This document shows positions 1 to 11,490 of a stretch of 64,000 bases of DNA, piece after piece (position 1 is the first letter of the stretch; each line of letters begins with the position of its first letter). The notes below the pieces were generated by a model, which did no database searches, was not told where the DNA came from, and worked only from the letters and a program-made list of their open reading frames with translations. The DNA is taken from the NCBI GenBank assembly GCA_028023455.1, contig JAQFVV010012396.1:22814750-22878749 (forward strand), written 5' to 3'. A program made the position numbers and the translations under genes. Origin of the DNA: Epiperipatus broadwayi (taxonomy: Eukaryota; Onychophora; Udeonychophora; Euonychophora; Peripatidae).

Positions 1-1434
1 AAAATACTCTATCCCTATTTAACCTTAGGCTAAAGGTTCACAGCCAAAACTGGCATCAATTTATCTGATATATCGATGCATTCAATGTAATACGAAATAC
101 GGCAGCACCAAAAAGTTAAGAAAAGAAATTGCCTCTGGTCAAATAGGAATATTACATCTATCTGACAAGAAGAGCAATAAAAAAAACTCCATAGAAAGGA
201 ACTGCATTCTCCGTCTTATAATTTTTTCCATAGGCAAACGGGTGAGTGCGGCGTATGAAATGATTCTGCCCGTAGGAAATCTGATATTACATCTACTAAT
301 CACACCAATATATCCCATCCATTGACCCAATTCAACTATGACACAAATAACCTAAGATTACCCTCCCCTAATATAACTTTACAAATCTATACAGCCATTC
401 ACGCCCGACTTAAGTTTAACATTTATATAATTAATTTAACGAAAAACAAAAATCATGATAAAACTTAAAGAACAAAAAATAAATAAATAAATAAATAATA
501 AATGGAAATGATTTTACGAAAGAAACACATCAAATAAAATTATAACTAATTAATAAGTATTTTAGTTTGGTCAGATAGGATTCTATTCCAGTATTTACCA
601 AAAAGTTTTAAAATCTAGAGTTCTTATTGTTCAAATGAATATAAAGTTCTTACAATTTTTTAAAACGTCCAATTTTATCTATTGCTTGCCATGAATGTGA
701 ATTCCCACGCTGTCCTAAGATTGGTATTCTGTTGGCCGATTTATTTATCCATCCAGAGGTTTTTGCTTTAACTAGTCCTCAATGTCGAAAATGATAGTTC
801 ATTTCTCCTTCTTTCTTAGCAGAACTGAAGGGATTGAAGAGTGCGTCTTTTCAATCCCTTCTCCTTCACCTCCACACTAACACATATCTGTCACATCTCT
901 CAATAATAATCTAAAAATTCTTTTATTTTCAACCCTTTTCTTTTATAATAATTTTGTGGATTAACTCAACATTATGTCATGATTGTGAAAACCTTTTTGT
1001 TGAGGTCCAATTTCCCAATGGAAATTCTTCATTTGCTATTAGTTGCTATTGTTTTCCTATCTGACTGTTGCTTATACATTTCAATGCCCAAGGCTAGTTT
1101 ACATTGACTAATTAAAACAATCATTTCCATTTTCCAATTACTTAATGTGTTTTCCAAAATTAAAGATATATTTTTATCTCTAAATCTTTTTAGTTTTTTC
1201 TTTTAAAATATTTTTATTTTTATTTTTAATAAAGTTTTATTTTAATAATAATTTTTTTATTATTATCTGTGCGATTTTATATATATACGAGTTTAAGATG
1301 ATTTTTTAATTCTCAATTTTTAATTCTTAAAAAAAGAAGTTTTTATTTGCGAACTTTTATTCTTTTAATGTTTACTAATAAAAAACAATGTAATATACGT
1401 ATGTGCCCATTACATTATATATATATATATATAA

Positions 1435-1478
<44 letters not shown>

Positions 1479-2445
1479 TGAGATGAATTTTTAAACACCA
1501 GCTATTAGATGGAATATTTTCACAATGCAGATAAAAAATGAATCCATTTTCATCCATAGTCAGATGTTATTATATGGATTAAAATTATAAATTTACAGAA
1601 ACTTTACTAAAGATGCAAATATTCAATCCAGGTAAATGTTTCCTTAGCCTCAATTGCATGTAATTGACTAAGAGAACACTTCAGCAGATTGATTATTCTA
1701 ATTCCTAATTATCTTTTTCTAAATCTACCATTCATATAATAACATAAATTATTGATAAAATAGATTGCTTTTTTATTCTTTCTGCAATTAGTTACTAGAA
1801 AGTGTTGCATTTAATAGTCAGCACTCAGATATTCATTTCTCTAAAATATTATTTATTACCTAGCTCTACATATGTTGAATGTAACATATTTGAGATATGG
1901 TCATTTTTTTACAAAACCATTGAAATAATATTTAGTTATTCGGTTTTGTGTATATAATTTAAAACTATTTTAGATAATACTAAGCAAATATTTTTATGCA
2001 TTGAATATTCACGCTCACATTTATCATTAACTAGATATTTTTCATCTGCGTTGTAGATAGTCTGTTTTTGGTGTAAGTGCTGCTTTTAATGTAACTGCCA
2101 TTTCTAAGTTTATATTTATACAGTGTTACACATTATTTAGTGCTTTATAATATAAATATTGTATATATACTATGTAAATGATTGTTTACAAAATCGTTAA
2201 ATTGATTATTTAATTGTTCCACATTATGAATATAATATAAGGTCAATTTAGAATATTGTATATCTATTTATCATTTTCTAAATCTATCATCCATCGCTTC
2301 AAAGAAGACTTTTGTACTAAGATACAATGAATTTAATATAGCTCACAAGGGAAAGTTGTTTTTCCAAAATGTTATATATTACCTGGCACTATATAATTTA
2401 AATATTATATATTGATTGTATACCTAAATCAAAACTATCAAAAAT
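1..2445. other. Unclassified AT-rich DNA with one (TA)n tract
   Basis: I see no gene here. The first 360 bases are slightly richer in CG dinucleotides than the rest and repeat the phrase ATATTACATCTA (near 150 and 290), but match nothing I recognise. A (TA)n run lies at about 1,416-1,476, with its main stretch bounded by CCAATA and TATTGG, so it can fold on itself. Short reading frames are broken and have no recognisable product. Confidence 0.6.
1416..1476. repeat. (TA)n microsatellite
   Basis: Two runs of alternating T and A are separated by ACCAA. The longer run is bounded by CCAATA on the left and TATTGG on the right, making a self-complementary block. Confidence 0.95.
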
Positions 2446-2859
2446 TTAAACTAATAATTAAAAACATTCAAGAAACAGACAAGAAAGAGGCAGATTCATA
2501 TCTGATCATAATAACCTGGAAACCCACAACTGGCTTAAACAGCACCTGAATAACCACCCCTTAAATAGACTATTAGAAAACAACAATTAAGGGCTAATGA
2601 TTTCTTTACCCATAGCTCACCAATATACGGTTTTTAACATTAACATTTGAATATAGACAAGACAAATGACCTTTCCACCTTGTAGCAAAATGACATAGAA
2701 CTATTTAATAGCAATTGCTTTGTAATTTGTTGATTTTTCAGATCATAATTTTTTTGTATATATCACTCTGTAACCTATATCTTGTGATTTCCCATTGTTT
2801 TCTCTGTATTCGCTCTTAGGTCAAATAAAATTATCTTGAAAGAAAAAAAATTAAACTAA
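2446..2859 (+). mobile_element. Poly(A)-tailed retrocopy (5'-truncated LINE end or processed pseudogene) with TSD
   Basis: The direct repeat TTAAACTAA occurs at 2,446-2,454 and again at 2,851-2,859. The insert between them ends in a poly(A) signal (AATAAA at 2,824-2,829), then 14 bases, then a run of eight A. This is the hallmark of target-primed reverse transcription of a polyadenylated RNA. One frame near 2,488-2,590 is open for about 35 codons and ends ...NNHPLNRLLENNN-stop, probably the C-terminus of the source protein, which I do not recognise. The rest would be 3' UTR. The source could be a LINE ORF2 or a host mRNA; I cannot tell which. Confidence 0.6.
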
Positions 2860-3851
2860 AAATGTGGATAAAAAATAGTTTTTATCTACATTAATATATA
2901 TATATATGTTTTAATTTTTTAATATTCAGAATAACATTTATCGTTTTAATAACATTTTTCTAATAACTCTTGATGGATATTTTGCTTTTTATCGATTAAA
3001 TCAACTATAAAATCAGAAATTATTCACTGGATGTCATGTTAATTTAACTTATATTCAAAAACCATTCTATTATAGAATAAAACTGCATGGAAAATATTCA
3101 ATATTTTTCCAATACAAAACTGCCATTGGTATAAAAGAAGGATTAAAAGATTTTTAAGTTTAAAAAAGAAAGATTCTTTTTAACTCTTCCATTTCAATTT
3201 CAGCTTCATAAAGCAATAGAGTAAAAGTTCACCCACCCCCCCTAAAGAGCGTGAATAAGAGAAGATGAGAGAAAATAAATCCTTTTAACTGAAAGATATA
3301 GAACGAAGAAGAGTGGATAAAAAGAAGATATTTGAACTTTTCTTCGCATCTTTGACACTCCAAACAGAAGTGCTTAATTTACCTATCATATCTTCAGCTT
3401 CACTGCCCAATCTGTCAACACCCTTATGCAGCTATCAGATAATAAATTGGTCTAAGATATAAACTCAAGTGGCATAAAGTAAGACAAAATATATGACAAT
3501 GTCTGAAAGAAAGTTCAGCGCGTAAGAGTTATAGACTTTTTAAAATTGCGATTAAGTATTTTACTAAAAAATAAGATATTTTCAACTATAATTTAAGCTG
3601 TTTTTGTTTATAATAAAAAGCTAATAAATAGTTTTAAAATATTTTCAGTATTAAATAGTAAAGCACAAAGATTAATGAAAAATAAACAAACAAATCTAAC
3701 TTTCAACTTAATAAAAAAATAAAAAGCTTTAATATAGAAAATTAGAATTAATATATTAAAAAAAAAAGAGTCCTTCAATAGACAATTATAAAAAGTAAAA
3801 GTTATAAATCAATAAAAAATAAGTCAAGTATAGGGCTTTGTAAAAAAAAAA

Positions 3852-3888
<37 letters not shown>

Positions 3889-4357
3889 ATAATAGTATAA
3901 GCAATATATAAAAACAATAATAAGAAAATTGAACAGTTGGAGAAAATAAAATAAATGTGTTTATTAAATATAAACAAATAACATTACGCTCTAAAATTAA
4001 TTTAAAACCTGATGTGAAGCTTACATAATATAATGATAGTTAAAAATCATCAACTCTGCATATAAATTGATTAAAAAAAAATCTAAATTACTGAAACAGA
4101 GGAATAATAACTGTATTTGGTCCAACTAGCATACAAGAAATCACTAATATTAAAACTATTTTACTAAAATTAAAAATATATGAATTCAACATTTGTCATT
4201 TTTAGATACTAGGAATCTCAAAATACGATGCCTAATAAACTGTTATATTTAATATTATTGCATTTATAAAGAGCTCAGTTTAAAAATAAAAATGTGCAGC
4301 ATCACACCTTAAAAAATAATTTATAAAAGGTCATATCAATAATACAAATGTAGATAT
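2860..4357. other. Unclassified AT-rich DNA with a (GA)n tract
   Basis: No gene is recognised. An (AG)n run lies at about 3,857-3,885, beside a run of A. Small frames through it are simple-sequence artefacts. Confidence 0.6.
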
Positions 4358-4475
4358 AAACCCATACTTTCAAATACCCGTCAACTATTCACAGTATCTC
4401 ATACCACTGATACACATGACCACACACATGTAGAAAAGATAAATAATCACCAATATACGTACCTGTATTTCAAAT
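4358..4475 (-). mobile_element. Family A hammerhead element, fragment (3' end)
   Basis: On the plus strand it reads CCCATACTTTCAAAT ... ACTGATACACATGACC ... GATAAATAATCACCAATATA, which is the antisense of the 3' end of the family seen complete at 44.5 and 47.9 kb. Homology stops just before the ribozyme core, so only the 3' third survives. Confidence 0.7.
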
Positions 4476-4632
4476 ATTTAATACAAATGTAGCCAAATAT
4501 TATTAAAGAATGGAATTCATTATACATAAATAACCACCAGCAACAATATTAGTCCCATATGTCTTTTATTTATCTAATTTCTGTGCTACCGTAGCTGCTT
4601 TATGTACTTATAATAAATTTTTTGTAATTATA

Positions 4633-4815
4633 GAGGATTTGAACCCAGACTTTCAAGCGAACTTCACTATCCAATCTATCTCATACAATCAATGCACATG
4701 TCCAGGCATGTAAAGAAGATAAATGATCTCAATATGTATTTCATTCTGAACTGGCACTCATCAGTTGGCCCAGATCAAACTCCTTATAATTACATCTAAA
4801 CTCCAGGCATATAAA
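4633..4815 (-). mobile_element. Family A hammerhead element, partial
   Basis: The 3' end (antisense GAGGATTTGAACCCAGACTT) and the ribozyme region are kept; the 5' part is missing. It lies about 160 bp from another family A fragment in the same orientation, so the two may be one broken insertion or two events. Confidence 0.75.
4725..4776 (-). ncRNA. Hammerhead ribozyme motif (family A, decayed stem II)
   Basis: On the minus strand the core CUGAUGA and the GAAA box are both intact. Stem I keeps an outer GAUC/GAUC helix. The 15-nt stem II segment (GUGCCAGUUCAGAAU) has lost most pairing compared with the 52.4 kb copy. It is likely inactive. Confidence 0.65.
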
Positions 4816-5487
4816 GTATACTTGTATTTAAAAATTAAATTATTTGTTAAATATTAAATAGTTTCTTAAAAAATATTTTTTCTATTTTTAAATAATTTCT
4901 ACACAATAATAATGATTTATAATTGTGTAGAATTTATTAATGTATTTGTAGTAAAATGTTTATCTACACATACATGCATATATAATCTTTTAATATTATT
5001 CATTTACTCTCTCTATTAAAATTTGTGGATCCACTGTATTATATGTGGCAAAATTTGTTGACATATCACTGATCATTTGCAGGACATGAATCAAACCTGA
5101 CATAAACATTTATTTTAAAGACCAGTTCAGGTCACATTAAAAATTCCAATGTAGTTTTTATTTAATTAGATTCACAATGTTTAATTTGATATTATACTTA
5201 GAACATGAATATATAATTACATTATATAGCTTCAACAATTCTAATCAATCAGACCACATATTAGATGCCTACTATGATTATTGGATAATGTTAAAAATTG
5301 ACCAATCTATCTGCGGAGCTTCTATTTCAAGATTATTTCATGTTTGGTTTATATATTTTTATTAGGATGGTCTTAATTTGGGATTAATATAGAATTTAAT
5401 GATTGTGTTTTGCAGCATTTCAGCACACTGAGTTAGATTCAGTCTGAAATTCTGCCAATCCTTTTTCTGTATATTTAAATGAACATA
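4816..5487. other. Unclassified AT-rich DNA
   Basis: Nothing recognised. One frame of about 60 codons (5,177-5,365, plus) has no visible motif. Confidence 0.5.
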
Positions 5488-5489
5488 TT

Positions 5490-5877
5490 ACAATCCTATC
5501 CATGAAGAGTCAGAATGACTTAAAGTCAACATGGATATGGCAACAATATTGGCATTACCAAGCAGTTTAAGCATTCCTTTATCTGATTTTAGAATAATAG
5601 AGCTGGCTGAAGAGTTGGAATGTGGAGAAGATTGAAGTCTGCCAATTAAAGTTTGAATATTTGCTACTTCAATATAAACTAAACATTGATTATATATATG
5701 TTGGAGATGATGATATGAACCCACTGATGAATGCTGGTTCAGCATAAAATATATATATATATATTGGTGAGCATTTATTTTTTCACATGCAAATGGTCAT
5801 GTTTATTGGTTATATAAGATGGTATGAATAGCTGAAGAGAGCTTGAAAGTATGTGTTCAAAGTCCCTCTAACTGCAA
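5490..5877 (+). mobile_element. Family A hammerhead element, plus orientation
   Basis: This near-complete unit contains the internal block (GACTTAAAGTCAACATGG ... GAGTTGGAATGTGGAGAAG) shared with the 44.5, 47.9 and 49.3 kb copies. The ribozyme region and the 3' end (GTGTTCAAAGTCCCTCTAA) follow. There is no coding potential. It is a non-autonomous repeat that would depend on enzymes supplied in trans. Confidence 0.85.
5709..5780 (+). ncRNA. Hammerhead ribozyme motif with (TA)n expansion in stem III
   Basis: CUGAUGA lies at 5,724-5,730. A perfect 6-bp stem II (AUGCUG-GUU-CAGCAU) lies at 5,731-5,745. The next box is AAAA instead of GAAA, a change expected to kill activity. Where other copies have a two-base stem III loop, this copy carries an AT dinucleotide run before the UUGG of stem I. 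Confidence 0.7.
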
Positions 5878-8711
5878 TAAAGTTTACTATATACCTAATA
5901 CTTGTATTCAAACATAATTCTTGCAATTGATTCTATACATTATGCAACAATGGTAGTAATGAATTAATATGTGATAAATTAAATCATTAACGTTATGAGA
6001 TTTAGATAATTTTATGTAATTTTTGAATTAGTAATATAGATTTAAGATTATATTTAATGGTTCATTAATATAGTGAAGATATTAATAAATTTATTAATTT
6101 ATTAATTCTTCCTCTGGCATTTTAATTGAATGCTTTAATAAGTAATTGCTATACAATTTATTAATGCTTTATTATCAAGTCTCATCTGCTTTATTATTAA
6201 TATAAAATGTAATTATTGGATTTTATTGGAGATCAGCACTATTCTAAGGCAACTAATAATTATGAGTATTTAAATAAAAAATCCAAAGAATTAACAGTTA
6301 TTTTTATGTTACATAGTGATCATGTCTGTTTGGGTAGAATCTTTAAAGTTTATACATATAATTGTGTCTGTGCAATTTCAGTTATGAGTGATATATATCC
6401 ATAATTTATACAGGATATGCATTTAACTATATGTAATTGATATTTGGATAGTGATATTTTGAAAACATTTTCTATTCTTCTTTTACTCTACAAGATAAAA
6501 AATATCTAAAAACTTACTTCAATTTCCAATAAACAGTGACAAATAGGAATTATTATCTGAAAAGGAATACAAAGCCTTACTTTAAGTTTACTTGATTTTA
6601 ATTTGATATTATGATGGCAAGATATTTTATTACCATAGCATGGGATAATAATAAAATATGCATATATGTAATGATATTCATGTTTAGAACAGATTGTTTT
6701 TAAAATTAGAAGTAATCAAGCCAGGTATCAAGAATAACTTTCATTGAGCAAAGCGTTCATTAACATTTCCTATATAAATGGATTTCTTTCAGAAAAAAAG
6801 GAAAAGACTGTGAGAGATTGCTGTCATATGCATCTAACATGCCCATAATTTATAGGTTTAGATTTTTTTCAAGTATGCTAATCCATTATAGTTCATAAAC
6901 TAAATGCATGCCTATTCTTACCAAGAGATAAAACATGATTGAAAACATAAAATCCTCACCAAGAAAAAACTGCAGTCAAAGAAACTGCTATTCTCCTCTA
7001 TTACTTTTCTATGGAATGTGCTCAAAAAGTTCACAGTACTGCACTGGATTATTTAAAAGCTTCTTTACCACTTTTTAGTCTATTATTTTGAAAGTACAAC
7101 TAAAATTAAAATTAGACAGTATGAAAGAACCTTATGATATAGCAAATAGGTAGATGATAAATAAATATGGTTTTAAATATTTGGTATTCTTTAGTATATG
7201 ATATTTTACTAGAAATGAATAATTTTCGATTTTACATAGCTAGCAAATTCTTGGGCTTTCAACTCATTAGTTTTAGAAGCATGAAATGTTATTCCAATTT
7301 TGTGTTTATGGTATTTTCTGCTCTTATAATGGACAGATGGCCAAAATGAGTTATGAAGGCGTTTCTATACCTTTGACATATTTATTCACTAATATTAATA
7401 AAGGATGTAGAAATATATAGCTTAAAACATAGTCATATAACATTTTGTTTTACATATATATCAAATTAAAATCTTTTTTTCATAAAACATTCTGATAAAT
7501 GTAATTCTTTTAGAATTTTTTTAAAACAAACATTATTCAGTATTTCTTTTGTCATTTAACCTAAATTAACATAAAAGAAAATTCTTAATTTTAGTCAATA
7601 TAACTTCACAAACGTACCTTGCAATAATTTACAAGAGTAATGCAGAAAAAGGGAGAGGGGAAAAAATAAATCTAGATAAAAGATGTTAAATTTAAGTTTG
7701 TAATTGCTGCAATAAATTATAATACATTGATGATAAATAATTTCAAACTACTATATTATGATTTATAAAACACGATTTCCAGTTGCATATATTAGTGGTT
7801 AAAGCTTTTTATTAATGCACAAAATTTCAAGAATTAATATATGCAATTTAGATATAATTTATGGATACACATATGGTATTCAACTGCGGATGATATTGAT
7901 AAAATGTGTATATTTTTTATTTGTAATATTTTATACATTTGTTCTTAAATTATTTTTACTTTCAGTTAAGAGAAATTTGATATAAATCTAATTTACTCTA
8001 TGTGAAATTTAAATCGAAGTTTCTTACCACTTTCAATACTGGACACAATACTTCAAACATACCATTTTTTAAGATGATGTCGCAACAAAAAGTTGTCTGA
8101 TTACTTGAGCTTTATATATTTAGCAAACCATTGTTAATCTCATATTACCGTTTTAAAATCACACATAGATTCTACAGAAATTGCGTCTTTTTTATGTCCT
8201 TAATTTTTTTTTAAATCTTCTCTACCATATCATTCTCATTATTTTATTTTAATTTAAATTCAAAATAGAACAGGATAACAATCACAAAGAAAAAAAATCA
8301 TGTGACTATCTGTTTCAAATCTTCAAATACTTCCATGATGTTTGGTTTTGAAAAGTATTTGAACCAATGAAGAGTTTTGTATTCTGCACTGCTAAGGAAT
8401 TTATCCACATTTAAAAAATATATGGAAACACAAAATGCTTCTGCATTTGATAAAAATATATTAAAAAAATTGTATTTAAAATATATTAAAATTATAAATG
8501 TTGGCATAAATCGATAATGCATCTCAGCCGCTACTTGTCTAAGTAAATATTTCTTACATTGTGATGGATAAAACACTAACACAAAAGTAATTATTAAAAA
8601 ATGTTCCTAAATCTACAAATTTAAGATCAAAACAGTAATTATAAACTAGGCACAATTCTATTAAAGTGTACACTTTCTGTTATGTATAAAACAATGGCTA
8701 CATTTTAAGTT
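5878..8711. other. Unclassified AT-rich DNA
   Basis: No gene or repeat family is recognised across this 2.8 kb. The longest frame (8,298-8,582, minus, 94 codons) has no motif I know. Confidence 0.5.
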
Positions 8712-9030
8712 CATCATCATCAACCATTATCAATCCACTGCAGGATGAAGGTCTCTCCAAGTTCAAACCATCTTTTCTGATCTTTAGCTTTTCTTGTCCA
8801 CATCACCCCTGCATACTTTTTTATTTCATCCATCCATATCACATGTGGTCTCTTTCTGGGTCTTTTGCAATTTCTTGGAATCCAGTTTAAGATTTCAATT
8901 GTCCATCTATTATCATCTTTTTTAGCAATATGTCCAGCCCAACTCCACTTCAGTCTTTTAATTTTTTCAATGAGGTCAATAACACCTATTTATTCTCTTA
9001 CAAAGGTGAAGAATTTTTGTTTCTGGTTTT
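8712..9030 (-). pseudogene. RTE-like LINE relic, ORF2 C-terminus and 3' end
   Basis: Read on the minus strand this encodes the LINE tail with the landmarks KRLKWSWAGHIAKKDDNRW, then ILNWIPRNCKRPRKRPH, then RWFELGETFILQWIDNG-stop. Next come the TGATGATGATGA repeats that end many RTE-type elements. The known role is the C-terminal part of a reverse transcriptase used for target-primed insertion. The frame breaks upstream of 9,030. The next upstream piece of the same ORF is at 10,040-10,360, so about 1 kb of foreign sequence separates the two parts. Confidence 0.8.
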
Positions 9031-9141
9031 TTAGTCCATTTTATGGTTTTTTCTAATTATTTTTTTTGTTTTTTTTTTTTTGTTTTTAATAAAAATAATT
9101 TATTGGAATAAGGTGAATTAATGTGGTTTGGGGGGGGGGTG

Positions 9142-9234
<93 letters not shown>

Positions 9235-9291
9235 ATAAAAAAATAAAAAAAAAAAAAATAAAAAAAAAAATAAATAAAATAAAAAATAGGG

Positions 9292-9343
<52 letters not shown>

Positions 9344-10037
9344 AAAAGTCCATCCATGCAAAGTTATTATTGTAGTGTACCTTAGTCCTTGAACCATCAT
9401 ACATCAGTATTATATATTATATTTTTATATAAAACCCCTCCCATTTATCCGTATACGAATGGTTTGAATCTATTAAATAAAACAACTTAATATAAGCTAG
9501 TAGTTAAATATTTTAAGTGCTCCAATTACTCTGATTCTCATATCAACCTATACAACCATTTAAACACATAAATATTGGCGTGAGTTTGTTAATCAGTACA
9601 AACCGATTATTGATGACTAGCAGCAATTTATTATAAAATACATATGAGAGTTTTACTGTACCTGTAAATATTATTATTCAATGCTTTCAATAATTTATTA
9701 AAAATTTATCTAACCTAATTTTGTCTCTTGCATTACTACTCTCGATATCTAGTCAATCACCTGCTGTCTGTATCGACAACTTAAATATATACATTAAATT
9801 ATTAGCCGTACCAATATTCCGACTATAAGGGATCTATGAAATAGCTGATTGTAGGTAATTTAGTCTGTGTTTTTTGATGAGCTAGTAAAGGGAAAACCCC
9901 GTACCGTTGTAATATTGTCATCGGTGGGTCATGCCAGTGTTGGGTTTGAATTTAGTTTGCATTTTGGAATTTATTCCTAGACGTGGACTGGGTTTGAATT
10001 CGGATTACTGTGTGTGATGAAGCATGGTGATTTTTTT
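9031..10037. other. Insertion splitting the RTE relic, with long A/T homopolymer tracts
   Basis: This 1-kb block sits between two pieces of one LINE ORF. It starts with T-rich tracts (9,060-9,085), then ten G and about 90 consecutive A (9,141-9,231), then more A-rich blocks to 9,341. The part from about 9,840 to 10,030 is richer in G and CG than its surroundings (GTACCGTTG, GTCATCGGTGGG). It is either a real insertion or an assembly problem around the homopolymers. The apparent Phe- or Lys-rich frames are not genes. Confidence 0.5.
9141..9341. repeat. Poly(A) / A-rich simple repeat
   Basis: About 90 consecutive A, then AATAAA-like interruptions, then another A run of about 40. Homopolymers of this length are prone to sequencing and assembly error. 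Confidence 0.9.
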
Positions 10038-10360
10038 TTACCGGTACAATATATTGCATATTTGGCCTCTTCTTGTTACTCCTAACATGCATTTATCCAT
10101 ACTTCTTTGAGTGATCTGAAGTCTATGTATTGCTCTTTTATTAAGTGTCCAAGTCTCAGATCCATAAGTAAGAACTGGTAAAACACATATATTAAAAACC
10201 TTTCTCTTTAAACACATATGCATATTTCCTTTTAGTATAAAGTTATTTCTCCCAAAAAGCACTCCAACCAAGTTTAATTCTATGATTAATTTTATCGATT
10301 ATGTTTCTATTTGCATTAATAATTTGACATTTTAACTTATTATCACATAATCCTTGATGT
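10038..10360 (-). pseudogene. RTE-like LINE relic, RT/C-terminal region
   Basis: The minus strand encodes, in order, INANRNIIDKINHRIKLGW, CLKRKVFNICVLPVLTYG, SETWTLNKRAIHRLQ and QRSMDKCMLGVTRRG. This is the conserved segment after the RT palm in RTE/jockey-like LINEs (YGSETWTL ... QR.M.R.MLG). The frame ends at about 10,038, where the unrelated block begins. The missing downstream part continues at 9,030. Together with 8,712-9,030 this is one old insertion. Confidence 0.8.
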
Positions 10361-11490
10361 AAACTTTTAATAATAATGTAATTGAAGCTCTTTGTTAGTT
10401 GCCCTAATACAGTTACAAGATAAATATTTTTAAATTTTAATATTAGTTGAAGTATATCTAGTATTATGCAAATATTTTATAAATAGTTCAGAAATTAAGC
10501 TTATATGAACTGAAGATCCTATAAAATAAAATCACATATTAACCATATAGAAAATTTTAACATTTTTTTTGAAAGTTCATAAAATTCTGTCTTTACCATG
10601 TTATTCTAAAATGTTTGTTTACAGGTTTATATATAGAGGATTTATTCTATATGAATCAAATGTACCTATAAGTCAAATGTTGTCTGGATTAAAGTCGTTC
10701 TTATTTCAAAATGAAAATTATGCAAGTATTATAGTGATAAAATAAGATATGTACATTTATTTTTTAAGGTTTATATATATATATATAAATATTATTAATG
10801 TTTTCATAGTTATATGATGTAAATAAAATATTTTTGGGTTAACACCTGTATTATTTTGTATTAATTCCCGATGTTCGGAGGAAGTAAAATCCATCATTAT
10901 CAAGGTCATGGTTTTAAAGAACTACCATTAGATCTTAAGTAGTAACAAGATTGAGCATGAAATAAAGATTGAGATGGATGTGATGACTTCTTATGCAATA
11001 TCAGTTTACAAAAAATTCACACACACAAACAGATGTCTTAATTTTAATTCTCATCATCATCATACTCAAAAATTTTCTGTAGGAAAAATAATTGGGATGA
11101 AAGCTTGTAATTTGTCTGAGAAAAGTCATCTTACTCAAGAACTAGAACTAACAAAAATACCCTATTTTATAAGGGTTACAATAAAAGCATCATATTTAAA
11201 GCTTTACATAATTTAAAATGTAATGAACATTTCTTATATTCACTATAATTTATAAATATATGTGCTTATGCACTGTCATAAGAAAAGATTCAGCAACTGC
11301 ATAATTATTAATAGTTTTTCTTATGATAATGTCTAAATATATTTATGAACTCAACTAGTTATAGAGTGATATTGAGTCATTGACAAGATCAGTGCATGAC
11401 TATATAATTCTAACATAAAGATTATTTTTTTCATTAGCAAATAAAATTTGTGATGTACCCTATAAAACTAATGACAGTGTCCCTTTGGAT
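10361..11490. other. Unclassified AT-rich DNA
   Basis: No gene is recognised. There is a short (TA)n run near 10,770. An 80-codon frame (10,974-11,216, plus) has a His run from a TCA repeat and no known motif. Confidence 0.5.

Noticed and set aside
5490-5745. An 85-codon minus-strand frame
   Set aside because: It lies inside a non-coding family A repeat and is not kept open in the other copies.
8298-8582. A 94-codon minus-strand frame with ordinary composition
   Set aside because: No motif, start context or splice signals that I can support; the surroundings are unclassified.
9057-9404. Phe- and Lys-rich reading frames up to 115 codons
   Set aside because: They are translations of poly(A)/poly(T) tracts.
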